A stretch of DNA of 64,000 nucleotides from Otis tarda (GCA_026413225.1 CM048553.1:115078690-115142689), one strand, 5' to 3'; shown: positions 48,778 to 62,396, counted from the first letter of the stretch. Program-made: numbers and translations. The notes: a model not told the origin generated them from the sequence alone.

Positions 48778-51387
48778 CCTTCTGGTTTTCTTTGCCGCTG
48801 GAGCCTTTTGGAATTTAATCTGCCCTCAGAGGGATGCCGTTTGCATGGCATGTTGTGACACCTCTTATGGCAAGACGACCTGTGGTGTACGTGCGACCAC
48901 TGTGACGACTGAACCACGTTGCTAGCAGGAAGGTGTAGTTCTACAGGGATGCTCCATAGCTGCCTGTAAGTAGAGGTGGCTCCAGGTGTTGAAGGCCTGG
49001 GCAGCTGAAGCTGGAAGTCACCGTGTGCCTCTGCCAAAGAATCTCAGCATTTTATTGCTCCCGATTAATCCAGGGAGTGCTGAAGACGTCACATAAAAAT
49101 AGTTTCTAAGGCTTAGTGTTTCACAGAGTTTGTGAAGTTTCAAGTTAGTTTTTCAGATTTAGTCTTATTTGCCCCCATTCCTGATTGGTTGCCATGTGTT
49201 CCCGGATATAAATATACACATTTAAGACTGAGATTAAAGGAAATGTTTATCTTAAACATCTTATGCAAGTAGGCCAGCAGGAAGTAGTGTCAGACAATTG
49301 CAGAACTGTAATTTTCAAGTTTAAGGGACATAAAGAGTCCTTTACAGTCTCTAGAATATTCTTGAAAGCAATGCTATACACTTTGAAAAAGACAAACAAA
49401 AAAAACCCACCTCATTCAGAACTGAAGTAATTCTGATAAATATGGTTATAAATGTTTACACTGCACACAAAAGCAAGAATAGAGTGTGTGGTAAGTGAAT
49501 GATGGTATCTAGTATTTAACAAGTACTACTACACTTCTGTAAGGAAAAGCCTACATAGTGTGATCAAAGCTGACTTGCAAAGAGTGGTGTTTTCATAACT
49601 GAATCATTTGTCTCATCTTCAAAAAAAAAAACACAACAAAAAAAAACAACAACAATAACCAGAAAACCACCAAAACCCACTTCTCTCAACAAAGTTATAT
49701 CAAAGTCTTGCATTCCCTGATTTCTGTTGAAAAACCTTGAGCGTGTATATAGTTTGAGTCTTACACGGGAGGATGTCCTTTTAGGAATCTTGCACTGAAA
49801 TACCGTTTTTCTTTAAATAGTCTATCTGGCTGCAATACTTGATGTGAAGCGGCCAGCATCACTAAAGTAAGCACAAGTCTACTGATCTGAAAACCTGAAC
49901 AGACTTGCTAAAAAAAAAACCTAACCCAAACAAAAAAGCACAATCTCCACAACAGAAAAACCGCTGTCCCCCCAAATCCTACAGTATTTTTTTTTATTGT
50001 GGATTCTTGCTTAAGTAGTAACAAGTGGGAGAGTAATACTGTGTAGGTGCTACAAGCTCAGTTCTTAACCAGCTGAATTCCTCTTCTCCAAGTAGGTTCT
50101 CTGAGACCTGAAAAAGTGTGTTGCAAGCTTAGTAAACAAAATATTTGTACTGACTGAGAGATTCCATTTTTTTTGTTGTTGTTGTTTTTGAACAATTTGT
50201 GGGGTTGAGGGATGGGAGGAAAGTTGGATGCTTTGCTACCATGATAATGGCTATACTTTCTTCAAAGACATGGACATGTGTGAACATAGAGAATTCCCAT
50301 CCAAGCAGATCTTGTAAGTCCTGGGCGTGGGTAGGGCATGGGCTAAGGAGCTGTTCTAGTTGCATGTCGAATCAATTAAGGATTAACATCAAACGTAGAG
50401 ATTTGTGTTTAAGGACCAACTCAACCTGAGTAAATAGAAAACTTCCTTCTCTACAGAGAGCGAGCCCTCCTCTCCACTCAGTCTCCAGGTTGGATGGCTG
50501 GCAGATCTGAAAGCAGTGTGGTTGCATTAGCAAGGTGGCCAATTCAAGCTAGTAAGTCTATTAGCAGACTCAGCTGGGTTGAGCTGCAGAGCACCTGGCG
50601 TCTATAATAATTGAATAGAATGAAGTAGTATGTACCTCGAAATGCAGAGATAAAACTTTTTTTTTTTTTTTTTAAATCGTCCTGACAGGGAGTTTCTCTC
50701 CCATCCCAACTTTACCTAACCCAGGTAGAGGTTATTTCTAAGGATTTCTTTTTGTTGAACAGTTTCTGAAGGTGAGTGAAAATAAATATATGCAGTGTAT
50801 CACTAACTTGCTTCACATATGCCTGAAGATTCAAATATATTCCAGGAAAAGAAAGATTACTGGTGAACTGACAGCATCCCATTCAGTTGGATAGTAAGAT
50901 GTTTCAGAATGGCAATATTGAGTGCTGGGTTCAGGTAATACAGCATGAAGAAATTGAGTGTCATGAACTGAGATTTTGAGTTAAGAATATGCCCAGTTCA
51001 CAGAGCTTGGTAGCTACAACTTCTAATACTAATCTGGCCTCATAAACCAGTTCTGATCAATGTTTTCTGTTTATCAGAAGTGGCATAAGGGAACTTAGGA
51101 ACTGAGGGACCAGCAGTACGGCTCCTGTTAAGGCTGCATTAATACCACAATGTGGTCTCCATAGAAGTGTTACTTACACAGTGCTATTTATAGAGCTGTC
51201 AGCGTCTCAAGGCTCTGATCATGACTGAGTATTGGAATCTATCAAAAATGTCTGGAAAGACAGGAAAAGATGCTGTGAAATACACTGTTTCAGTAGAGAC
51301 TGCAGAGCCGTCTGAAGCTGCCTTAAAGAGAACCAAGACTACTAGGATACTGTGTATTATAATTAATGTGTTTTCTTTTTGAATTAG

Positions 51388-51507
51388 ATGCAACAACTGG
51401 AGTTAGCACAAATGCAACAAAGAGAAGCCAACCTCACAGCTTTGGCAGCCATTGGACCAAGGAAGAAAAGACCATTGGATTCATCAAACATTGGATCTGG
51501 GCTGGAG
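51388..51507 (+). CDS. TAF4B: TAF4B exon M
   Basis: 40 codons in phase 0 (w662-701): MQQLELAQMQQREANLTALA, then AIGPRKKRPLDSSNIGSGLE. The Met is internal, not a start. ANLTALAAIGPRKKR is nearly invariant in TAF4 proteins and includes a basic cluster that may act as a nuclear localisation signal (inference). The acceptor is aattag and the donor gtatgg. The short Ser/Gly tail after PRKKRPL is variable in the family. Confidence 0.95.
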
Positions 51508-53350
51508 GTATGGAGATGGCTTGCATGTTGTTGTATCTTCATATTGAATTATTTTTATCCTTCCCTGTAGGAGGAAGTGAAAATTCTTTTATGTGAAATG
51601 GCTGGTTACATGCTGCAAGAAGACTAGTCCGTGTTTTAGATACTTGAAAGGATTGTTTCTGGTAAATTTGATGGGCGTGTTTAATTGTGTGTTATAGGAA
51701 GAACTGTGGATAAGAGCACTGTGTGTAAAGTACTGAATGAAATGATGGCTCAGAGAAACTTCCATCTCCAGTGGAGGGTAATGGAGCTGTGGCGGTCTTC
51801 CACAGCAGCTAGTTGTCATGACCCCTCAGTTGAAGTAATGATGCCTGTTTTGGATGGCTTTTGAAATGACTCTTGCTGTAACTTTTGGCTGTGGACTTTT
51901 TTCCATGCACAATGCATAGGGACTCTTTTCAAATATACTGTGAGTTCACCTTGACTAGATCCCTGAAAAAAGCAATAAATAAATAAAGTTAGACCATTCA
52001 ATTCCTGCAATGAGCCGGATCACCTTCTCTGGCTCGTGCTGCATTTTAAAAGTGCCATGAAGGTACTTTTAACAAATCTTGGTTTGAACAAATCTCTTCA
52101 TGTTGTGCTGGAGGTTAATTGTTTCTGGGACCTGGGAAGCTTACAGGGCTGCAGATGTTCTTTCCAAGGAGACTGACAGCCTACTTCTGTTAGTGATCAA
52201 CTTGGCTGGAGATGAATGACAGCCTGCAACGCATTTCTCCCAAGTGTTGTGCCACTTCTGCCACTCTGTCATGAATCCTCAACGTAGTTCAAGTGAACGG
52301 CTGGTTGGCTTGTGACACAAGCATAGGGATCAGAACCCTAGAAAGTAACTCTTGTGTGGAAGAAGTGTTGGTAAAGTTGTCCTTTCTGATAAAGCTTAAG
52401 TCTTGTTCATTCTTGTGGCCTAGGAAGCTTAAATAAATGCTAGAATTACTCAGGTGTTTTTGCATACTGGAGTCTGGAAGAACCTTCTATAAAGCTAAGT
52501 TATTTGCAATGTGACTGAGAGGTGGTATCTGTCCTGTAGATTTTTCCCTTGACCTGGACTGTGACAAGAGACCACTCTAAGGAGGTGAGGTAGACTTGTT
52601 TCTCTGATTCCACCCCCCCGACATGGAGACACAGCTCCCTGTTTACCGCAAGTGAAGTGAAGGAATCTGTATGTAAACAAGCTGCAAAAAGCAACATTTC
52701 CAGCTTTTGAGCAGCTATTCTTCACTTCTTTGAAGTTTTTTAATGCACTTTCACACAAAGCTGAAGGTATAGTTGTTGTTGTTTGGGTTTTTTTTGTTTT
52801 GTTTTTTTTTTTTACTACTACCACTGGAAAAGCTTGAAAAAAATGAGTCCAGCACAAGAACTGTTTTCCCCATCCTTTTCTAATCTTCCCTCAAGCTTCT
52901 ATTGAGTAACTATTCCTGTTCTTCGTAGTAGTTTTCTGTAATTATTCCTGAATTTGTTTCTGAATATTTAACAAGTCTGCCTGTTAGGTGCTTTTAGTTA
53001 CTTCTCATAGTCTGCGGTGTGTCTGCTTTATTAAAAGCTTCATGAGATTATGCCAAAGTAAGACAGATAAGTGTTGCTATTGAAAGTTGACGATCCATTA
53101 TTTACGTTGCCAGTTTAAAAGAATGTGGATATAATGTGCTTAAAACTGACCATAAACCTTGATAGCATTTCATCGTCACAAATTTACCTGCTGTATTTTA
53201 AGATGCTTCTCATATAGATTGCCTTAGAGTGAGCTGTAAGGGCAGTAGGTGAAAGTAATTCTGCCAGTGAAACTACTTTGTTTCTTGCATTCCAGTGCCT
53301 AGTACTTAGGTTTCATCTACCAGAAAGCAATTCTCTGTTTTGTGGTTTTG

Positions 53351-53374
53351 TTTTTTTTTTTTTTTTTTTTTTTT
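53351..53374. repeat. Homopolymer T24
   Basis: 24 consecutive T bases. There is no recognisable SINE or retrogene body upstream on the minus strand to explain it as a poly(A) tail. Confidence 0.9.
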
Positions 53375-53840
53375 GCGGAGTTATGCAGGATAGCAAACGT
53401 GAGAAGGATGTTTAGACTTAGACGTTTAAGTGTCCCAATATATCTGAGCAGGATTTATAAAAGGCTTAAGACTTCTCATGTAGAATAAAGAATGGTTTTG
53501 ACAAACACTCTCTAGTTCAAGAAGCAGAACATTTGTAATAAATTCATGATAACATGGCAAAACATCCTGAGCAGTAAACAACATTCCATTCTTCAGAGAT
53601 GAAAGGAGGTCTTTGAAACTGAAAGCAAGTACAAGATGGCCTTAGGCTGATACACATTTGGGCATCTTTAAAATCATCTTTTTGGGCAACCTGTCTGAGA
53701 ATAATTTAAACAGGCAGGATGTACTTTCTCATTTCAAATTACAAATACAGACAGCTTTACTCTCAAGTAATCTTAAATGTTAGAACTTCCTGACTATGCA
53801 ATGGCAAGGAGTAAATCTGTGGATAATACTCCTTTGACTA

Positions 53841-53870
53841 TTTTTTTTTATTTTTTTTTTTTTTTTTTTT
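53841..53870. repeat. T-rich run (T9 A T20)
   Basis: Nearly pure T tract about 470 bp after the T24 run. No transposon body is recognisable next to it. Confidence 0.9.
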
Positions 53871-56800
53871 AAAGCCCAATATCTTGGTAGACAGGTTTGA
53901 TGGAAGCAGTTATTCCTGACTGTGAATGATCCTTTGACAGTATTGGATGAAATAGCTGACGCTAGCTGCATTTGATTTTTTTTAACTAAGACTTCAACTT
54001 TCTTTAGACAGACGTCTTTGCACAATGTTTATCTCTTTTCTGTCCATGTTAGAGCAAAGTTGACTCTGTTCAGTTTCTTTTTATCATTGCCTACTGCGAT
54101 AATTAAAGGAATGGATTGCTTCAAATAATTTCTTGTGTAAACTGAAGCCCTAAGGTATTTGGGGAGACTGAAGAAATAATCAGTTACAGTATGTATTAAA
54201 AAAATTAAACTCCGTAAGCAAATTTGTTACGTATTTGCCTTTATTCAGTACCAAAACGTAATGGATACTGGAAGAGTACACCTCAGCAGACTGGGTTGGT
54301 ATGGATCTGCTACCTTCTGTTGCAATAACAGTAAGTGTGAAAGGCTAAGAACAGCATGTTGTTAGCATACCATGTTTCCTTTCTCCACAAATGCGTATCT
54401 GTGTTTAATTGGGATGATTCTTCAACCCTAGGTATCTGCTTCCTCCATACTCTGCCACCTGGTTTTGCACCTCTTACGGAAAGTTTTTCCTGGGATAGCT
54501 GAATAGCAGATTCCTGCATGTTCATCCTATCTTATTCTCTGAAATTCTGCTTTCTTTACTTGATCTTTTAAGGAGACTTATTATAAATTATTTTAATCTG
54601 TGAACTAGAACATCTGGTGACATGAGTATGTGCTTTACAACTAGAGGCCTATTTACCAGCAGCCACATCACTTTGTAGTGTGGCAAGTAGTAAATAGATA
54701 AAGAGGTTCTTGCCCAGAGTGTCTGTCAACTAATTTGGACCTAAAAGTAATATAAAAAGGGTAAACTGTATCTTGCCATAAGTATTGCTTATGTATCGCT
54801 AAATGTGAAATAGCAGTAGGTGCAAATCCATGACGATCATGAAATGAAAAAATAAGGCTAATGCTCTAGGCCTAATTAAAAAAAAAAAGCATCAGTATAA
54901 TGGGAATTCTTTTCCCCTTCTGGTTGGAAACACTCGGTGGTGTAGTTTTGCATGTTCTTTTTTTTTGCGTGTTCTTTTCACTACAACTTAACATTTGAAA
55001 GGTATTGTTCAGAAGGAGTAATTTGAGAAAGCCCTGGTAAGAAAATCCCTCTATTGTGAAAAAGTGTTAATTGGTGCTAGTTGTATTCCAGAAGTAGTAA
55101 TATCTTAATCTCTCTCATTCTGGTCCCTCTGGACACTTTGGGATACAATGAGGGGGAGAGGCCTTTGGATTTCATTCATATGTGGTTTTGGGTTTCTGTA
55201 TTTGTTATCCACCTCTTTTCCTTTCTTGAGGGGCATGTGGTGAATGAAGGGGCATGAATTAAAGGGTGGGAAGAATTGAAAAATTACTCTTCTAGAGAAA
55301 GGAGAAGACTTCTGAAACAAATTGGAAAAAAATAAACTTGAAGCCACAGACTTATTTTCCTGGTTCTGTTTCATAGTTTTTATTGGTTGGTAACATGCCC
55401 CATAACGTTTTCAATGCTGAGAAATAGTCAAGGATTATTTTGGATGAAGTTTTACTACTTTTCCAATGAAAATGCTACTTTGGAAACAGCTTCATCTCGT
55501 TCTCACTGTAACTGGAGTCTCGAAGTTTGAAAACTCTTGCAGATATTTAAAGCTTTTTTTTCTGTGAGGAAACAGGCTGCAGTTATGCATCCTTAAACTT
55601 TTTTTCCTTCTATACAAAGGTGTCCTGGGTCCCAGTTCATCTTTGGCCCTGAACTGAGGGCACTATATTTGTGTGGTATCACACAGAAGGGAGGAAAAAA
55701 GTCTAGAAATGTTTTTGAAAGTAGAGTTAGGAGACTAGTTGTTACTCTTAGGGTCAACTTCTGAGGACTGTGGTTGAACCATTCTGCTTTATACAAGAAA
55801 ACTTGGATGCCTGCGCTTCTGTGTTATTTTTTTTTTCCCTGAGATTGCTTGCCTCTCATCTGTTTTCTGGCTCAATGATAATACATTAACTACTTGGAAG
55901 TGATGCAGTCTTGCCTCAAAGTGCTATTGACTGATTCAGGGGTAAATCTTGTGTTTTATCTTTTCTTTTTACCTAATCCAATGGCAAAGGAAACTTCCTC
56001 CTTCCAGATACTGATTGTGGCTGTTCTGTTAGCATGCGTGGGTCTTTCCTTGCCACCCACAGTCTACCTCTGCTGTAGAAGCTTACGCTACTGCAGGTAA
56101 ATGGTGCTGCTGATATCCTAGGGTCAGTGCAGAGCCATTCAAGTACTTTCTTCCTGTCAAACTCTCAAGTTCTGGGCAGCAAGCATAAAATAATATGATA
56201 CTTCCAGGGTGATGCACAACTTCTAATACAGCAGTCCACAAAAAGCTTGTGTTCTTCTGGGAAGAAGCTTGGCAAGAAGAAACGGGAGAAATTTCTTGTT
56301 TACCACGCTGGTCATTGTTCCATTTTTAGTATTGATTGTGGGTGGAGAAAACAAGCTTGTTGTCTTCTCTTTTAGGGCAAGGTCTCTGGCACATCTGATC
56401 ATTGTTAGCAGAACTTAAACTTACCCTTCTTATTTTACAGCTTAGGATGCTGGTACGCGTGTTGATCAAACATATGTTCTGTATGTGGTGCATATTTAAG
56501 CTTTGGAAATGCTCTTTAGGCTGGCCCAGGAAGAACTGAGCTTTTAAGCAACAAGTCCTTTTCTGCAGAATGAAGGAACACCCCAACTCTTTCAAATGCT
56601 TGAGGAAGAGGGAGGTTAGATCAGAAGTTGGCTCTGTAGCAAATGGATGATAGATTTGCTGCTCCCTGAATATCCATGGGGTGCTGAGAGGCTGCTGGCT
56701 GGTGCGTGGCCTTGGTATATAATAGTTTGCTAAAGTATTTTCTTAAAAGGCAGAAAATTAATTTGAAAGCAATCACTTTAAATTGGGCTTGTACTACTTG

Positions 56801-58289
56801 CATGTAAGTAAATGTTCAGAGCCAGGCTACAAAATCTATTTCTACACTTGAGGAGTTTCCCTCTCTTTCCCTATATCTCTCTCTGTCTCTACCAGCCCTT
56901 TCCCCAGCCCATTTTGAGATTTAGATCTGAAGTGGTACAGGAGGGTTTTTCTATTTTCTACTTTGCATATGCTTAACATGCAGACTCTTGATTTCAGTTT
57001 CTGGTTCTTATTCAGACTGTCAGGACAACTGAAGAGTCTGCAGCGTGGTCTTACCTTTGGGGAAGAGGGGAGCTAAAAGTGTTACTGCAATTATAAAATA
57101 CGGCTTCAGCATCTTACTTATCTGCTGCAAGACTGAAGCACAGCCCTGTCAGCTAGAGAGTTTCAATTTCAGTGCTGAATTTCCAGGCTGCAGTCAGTCT
57201 AGGCCATACACTTGATGTGATTTTTTTCCCCATGTAAATAGGCAAAAATATTCTTGACTGCCATTCACACGCTTCAGAAATACAGTTCATTGGCCCATAT
57301 CGTGCCTTCTCTGTGCTAGAGATGAACTTAATTCTTCTTATGTGTGAAAGATATCTGCAATTTAAATGACTAATTGCACTGTAGCTTTAGGCTGAATGTA
57401 TTGGTAATGCACAAATGTTGATGACATGTGAAGGGTCAAGAGATTTATAATTTAGTTGACAATACATTGCTTAAAATGATGTGGCAAAGAGCCAGAAAAT
57501 TTCAGCTTAATAATTGTCTATTAACTAACATGACATATTTGTATAGTATTCATTACCTCCAGGTACAGATTAAGCATCTGATGTAGCCATACGAAGTGAC
57601 ATGCGTACATGAATCTTGGGCATAATAGTGAATAAACTGACATTACATTCGCAGTAATTTGTTTCAATATGTAAAACATGTTGTTGCCTACATTTGAAAG
57701 GACTTGTAGGAATGTTGCAATGAAATCTGAGGAAAGATGCGTAGTTGAATAGCTTTCTCTATTATATAGATCTGACAGCTTCGTGAGGCTTCTTTGTAGG
57801 CTACAGAGAACATCATAAATATACATGTTTGTTTTCAGCTGCACAAGAAGCAGCCTGGAAATGGAGATCTAAGCCTTTCAGTCACTGGTTTGATCTATCC
57901 TAATGATCTATAAGGTTAAAAGAAAAGAAAAAAAAAAAAAAAAAACAACACCCAAAACCCCCCCACCTAATGCCAACTAACTTTATTTTTTTTAAAAATC
58001 ATAGTTATATAAATATTGAGTAATGTAGTACTTCAGTATTGTGAATGTGGGAGTACTTCTAGCAGACTGAGACTTGTTAGAATAGCTAGCATCAGTAGAC
58101 TGGCTTGTCACTAAAGTAGTATCAGCTTCTTTCACTTCATTTTCCCTGGTCTAAATCATGCACTTATTTGTACAAGCAAAACTTCCACAATTCCAACAGG
58201 GTCATTTCCTTCCACCTTGCTGCTGGGGGAGACCCAGGAAAGTGTTTGAACACTTCACAGTGTGTTAATGACTTTTTAGCTCTTTTTTC

Positions 58290-58446
58290 CTCCTATGAGG
58301 CAGGAATATGTTCTGTGTTTTATGACTGGGAAACTAATGTACAGCTTACACTAGGTATCACAGACCCCAGTGTGACCACAGGTGACAGAGCTGGGGGTTG
58401 GACCTGGATGCTTTTGGTCAGATTTGCTACATGCTTTTACCACCTT
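58290..58446 (-). mobile_element. Ancient MIR-like tRNA-derived SINE relic
   Basis: The + strand reads like an antisense MIR in the right order: cctatgaggcagg (3' core), gactgggaaactaatgtaca (core), cagtgtgaccacaggtgaca and gagctgggggttggacctgg (where MIR has the tRNA B box, ggttcgaatcc in sense), then atgcttttaccacc (matching the region near the tRNA-derived 5' end). Several substitutions per motif fit great age; MIR-type SINEs predate the bird-mammal split. Identified by eye from remembered consensus only. Confidence 0.6.
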
Positions 58447-60276
58447 CCAACAACGTCTCAGCTACACACAGTGTTAGTTATTCAGTGATTGGAGACATCA
58501 TTGAAAACTGTCTCGTGACTTTGCTTCCTTCTGCTGGTGGTATTTTTATAATGCGCAGCAGAGCTGCAATGAGAGTTTGCTCTCATGGGATCTTAGCTCT
58601 GAGACTGGGATGTGTTTATGCCACACCAAAAACTGAAATGAGAACTCTTGGCTTGACTTTTTAACATTTGAATGCTTTGCTCCCTTAAAGTGCCCCCCTC
58701 TTAAGAGTTTTTAATATTTTGAATATAACTGGTGTGAAGCCATTGAGTTTGAGAAGGGAGAGGGTACTCTGCCCAGAACAGCTCACCAGTCTGACCTGGA
58801 CTTGGTGGGAAGGGGTCTGCTTACCCCTCTGAGCTTTGTATCATGGCCTGTAGATTAGCTCTGAGCATTGTTGGTTTCCTTGTTATTACTTGTGATCCTG
58901 ACTTGTAGATCACATGCTCCAGATGCCTTGCAGACTGGGAGTAAGGTGGCGATGGTTGCTCTGGTAAAGGAAGAGCCTTGTAAGCTCAGTACCAATTTCG
59001 CTCTTGCCTTTTCAGAGAGAGTTGGTATTTAATTCTCAGTCCAGCCACTGGAGAGAGCTCTAGAGATCTTAAAACAGGCTTCAGGAGCAACCTCCTTTTG
59101 GTTCTCTAAATGTTTTATTACATCACCCTCCACTGCTTTGTCCGAAGTCCAAAAGAAACCCATGAAAGGCCAGTGTTTCAGTGCAGCTGTAGGGGACAGT
59201 AGCTAAAAGGAGTTAGTGCTCATCCCTGTATAAACTTAATTCAGAGTGAGTTCCCCAACGCGGTCCCAGTCTGGACTGGAGTGACCTAGGTTGTCTGTTG
59301 GCTTCTTCAATTTTAAACCATCATGCATTTTGAGAGAAGGACCTTTTCTTTTAACTTGGATATGGCAGCAGCTGTTGGTTTAGGTATGTTCAGTAACTAG
59401 TCAAAGAGCCTCTCGCCCCTGAAATGCTGTACTCAGTAGCTCTGATAAGCTGGTATGATGCTACTTGAAACTTAAATGTGTGACCTGGCTGTCTTAGCAA
59501 ACAGGAGTCCAGGGTAAGCTTTGGATGTGATATTACAGCACAACATCGCTTTATGTCTCTGTACTGGGAATGATGGGTAAGAATTTAAGAATAAACAAAT
59601 CCATAACTGTCTCAAATGCAGGCAGCTTGTTACTTCTGCCCTGTTGTAGCATCTTGCAGCTCCAACAGCTTCCAAAGCAGGCTTGGGGATTTGTGCTGTC
59701 TGCCTCCTTTTTGTAAGGGAGTGAACAGGACTGAAGTGGCTTTATTTGGTGTCTTTTTAAAGGTAAGACTTCTAGTCTAATGACTGTTTAGAGAGAAAAT
59801 ACTTTCACCTCCATAAAGTTCTTTGAATTATAAAGGACATTGCTGCTGGGTTACTGAAAACCCTTGGGGTTTGTTTCATTTATAACATTGCCTCAGGCCT
59901 TCTGCTGCATCCTGTTGGATTGACCTCCTTTTCAACCCGTGCTGGCAGCTGCATTGCAGAGCTGTCTTTTCCCTGGATCCTTCAGGGTTGTCATATGACA
60001 CACTTGAACTGTGACCCTTTTGTGTCTTACCAGGACAGCAGTGCCCTCTCTGTGCGATGTGGCCAGCAGTCTTCCCCACATACACATTTGTTCCAAGCCA
60101 TTTAACAAACTGAGAGTTTCAAATGATGACATTTCATAATGTTTAATAGTATTGACTGTAAAGCAAATGAAATGGTGCTGAATACCCTACATGCTGCTAG
60201 TAAGAAATACAACTTCCATTTCTGCAATACGCCCTGGGTTTTCTGTGGTTAGTGTGTGCTCTCTGGTGAATCTCCA

Positions 60277-60283
<7 letters not shown>

Positions 60284-60306
<23 letters not shown>
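60284..60306. repeat. Homopolymer T23
   Basis: 23 consecutive T bases in intron 14, 1.1 kb before the last exon. Confidence 0.9.
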
Positions 60307-60307
<1 letters not shown>

Positions 60308-61418
60308 ATACATTTCAGTGCTTGCCCCCCTAACAGTGGCATTCACCAGTCTGGCACTGGTATTGGTTTCTAATATGTGGAGTTTTTAACCAGATTTCTC
60401 TAAGCAAAGTGGGCAAAGTCATTTTGCTGAAGTCTTGCAGAGAGTGTTAGGCTAAGAATTGATATAGTTAACACGGCATCCAAGCAACACCGTTTCCAAG
60501 TGGTGTTGATGCTGGCAGGCATTGCCTGACTGAAGTTACAGAGACTGAGCACTCCTATTTGTACAAATTGCATTCATTACCAAGAACCCTCCAGTAGTGA
60601 TAAGAGACTGGCTGTGTAGCATAGATTGGCTCCAAGATAAGTAGCCAGTCTATTGTGCAGCTCATGGTAATCTTCCTCCTTCCCACCCCTAATAATAAAT
60701 CTCAGGGCATTTTGGAATGTATGGGGGTTGCTCATTCCAGTAGCCTGAATGTATAACTACTAAACATTATCGTCTCCTACCAATTGTGCTTTCATAACAA
60801 AGCAAGGCAGCTGACTGAGATGGATAGGCTTGGGTACAGTGTTCTGAACATGCAAATGCTTCAACTGTGTGCGTTTGCTCCCTTAAAGGACAATTCTTAG
60901 GTGATAGCCAGGGTAAGAGTTTCTCCTGGCTGTGTTTCAAGGCTAAGAGCCTGCTTGCAGTGATGGCTTTCTTCAAGAAGAGATGTGAACATCTGGAGCT
61001 TGGGTGTTTGCGAGTCAGAGTAAGAGCCTCGCACAACCCGGGGCTCTGCACGGGAACTGTGGTAGTACCTTCTTCGTAGCTAGCTTGTCCTTTCTCAGTG
61101 CAAGTGTTTATGTAGCATGACTTCAGTGAAACAGCAGTTGTTTATCTTACCACAACAATACAGGTTTTTTTAAAGATAGAATTTTTTTACTAAGAGTTTT
61201 TTCTCTTAACTGAAATAAACCGTTACCTGGCAAATGCTCGCTTTGTCTTTTAAAGTATCTAATGTGCAAGGGCTTCTGGATTGCTGTTTTCCGACATGTA
61301 GAGCTGAACATCAACAGGCTAGTTTTATGTAAGTAGGCAGTGTAATCCAACCAGTTTGGTTAAAAGCTTGTATTTACATGGAATTATAATGTTTTTTCTC
61401 TCTGCTTCCCCCATTTAG

Positions 61419-61586
61419 GATTTGAAAGGCAATGGAATTGCTCCTGGATCATCAAGTTTTAGCCTTACGAAACAGCTGCTCTGTCCAAGAATAACTCGCG
61501 TCTGTCTCAGGGACTTGATATTCTGCATGGAGCAAGAGAGGGAGATGAAGCATTCTCTAACCTTGTACCGTGCTCTTCTGAAGTAA
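61419..61586 (+). CDS. TAF4B: TAF4B last coding exon N and stop
   Basis: 55 codons plus TAA (w702-756). After a variable Gly/Ser stretch (DLKGNGIAPGSSSFSLTKQL) comes the invariant C-terminal helix LCPRITRVCLRDLIFCMEQE, then REMKHSLTLYRALLK and stop. The Cys and Met residues in VCLRDLIFCMEQE are as in TAF4B, whereas TAF4 has a different version (recalled). This end packs against the histone-fold pair in TFIID. The acceptor is ccatttag. Confidence 0.97.
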   Translation, partial: DLKGNGIAPGSSSFSLTKQLLCPRITRVCLRDLIFCMEQEREMKHSLTLYRALLK

Positions 61587-61719
61587 TTTGAATTTTACAT
61601 TTCAACTTGCTGTCTACTGCCAAAGAAAACACTGAAGCATTGTTGCACTGTCTTGAAATTCCAATTTCTGGAAAATGATCCGTTGTAAGGATAACTCTTG
61701 TTTACAGATAAACATTTTT

Positions 61720-61725
61720 ATTAAA
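61720..61725 (+). promoter_or_regulatory. Candidate proximal poly(A) signal ATTAAA
   Basis: ATTAAA 134 bases after the stop codon. Use would give a very short 3' UTR. Confidence 0.35.
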
Positions 61726-62390
61726 TACCTATCTTAGCACCTGTAGGGGTTTTTAATAACGTTTGGCTTAAACCAGTCTGTAAACCAGTGAAAACACAGA
61801 GCTGCACACACAAGCACCTGACTACCTGCTTGCATTTAACTGTCTTGCAGGCTCTGAGGGCTTGATACGTGTCCCTAGTTTATGTATGTCGCTTGCTTCA
61901 GTACTCCAGAGTCTGCAACATCTGTTCTATGTGTAGTGCCTTCTTCTTATCCAACCTTATTTAGGGAAACAAATAACACTTTAAAGGCACTGCATAGCAT
62001 GGCAACTGTATTTAATCATGAGCCAGCAGTCAGTCAACATGCTAATGTATTGCCTATCTGACTCAGCATCTCCTTAAACTTTCTGGGTTGCTCATTAGTG
62101 GAGAGCAAAGTAGCAAGCAAAAGGAACGAGGGGTGCTTTCTCACTCCCACCTTGCCTCAACTGCCCTCTCCCATTCCTCTGAGAAAGTGACTGAGGGAAG
62201 GTGAACAAATGATTGAAGTACATCAGACAGTGTAGTTAGGCCATACTTCAATATTCGGAGAAAATTTGGAGTTAGTTACTAAACTTGAATACACAGAGTG
62301 AAAGAGTCTAAAAAGGAAGGGTAAACAGAAGAAACAGTTTATCTTTCTGTAGATATAAAAAATAGCGTTGAGCTTGAGCATAGATGTAGA

Positions 62391-62396
62391 AATAAA
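62391..62396 (+). promoter_or_regulatory. Candidate poly(A) signal AATAAA
   Basis: The only consensus AATAAA noticed in the putative 3' UTR. No strong GU-rich downstream element is obvious. Confidence 0.35.

Larger units (their letters stand above)
39208..51387 (+). other. TAF4B intron 13, 12.2 kb
   Basis: The longest intron in the window. It has several simple repeats (GT-rich at 40006-40034, CAG x6 at 40330-40347, TA at about 43222-43246, C15 at 45514-45528) and a perfect 24-bp duplication (48730-48777). A-rich runs lie at about 39488-39504 and 49621-49665, with T runs at about 45900 and 50661-50673. I see no CR1, LTR or other recognised transposon and no RNA gene. Open frames of up to 120 codons on both strands have no known match. 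Confidence 0.8.
51508..61418 (+). other. TAF4B intron 14, 9.9 kb
   Basis: The last intron. It contains long T or A runs (53351-53374, 53841-53870, about 57927-57945, 60284-60306) and a MIR-like SINE relic (about 58290-58446). No CR1 or LTR recognised. The rest shows nothing I can name. Confidence 0.82.

Noticed and set aside
53682-53725. gggcaacctgtctgag as another CR1 fragment
   Set aside because: Only a short chance-level match to a CR1 motif, with no flanking CR1 3' UTR or octamer.
53351-53870. Long T runs as poly(A) tails of minus-strand processed pseudogenes or SINEs
   Set aside because: No gene-like or SINE-like body, and no flanking direct repeats, could be seen next to them.
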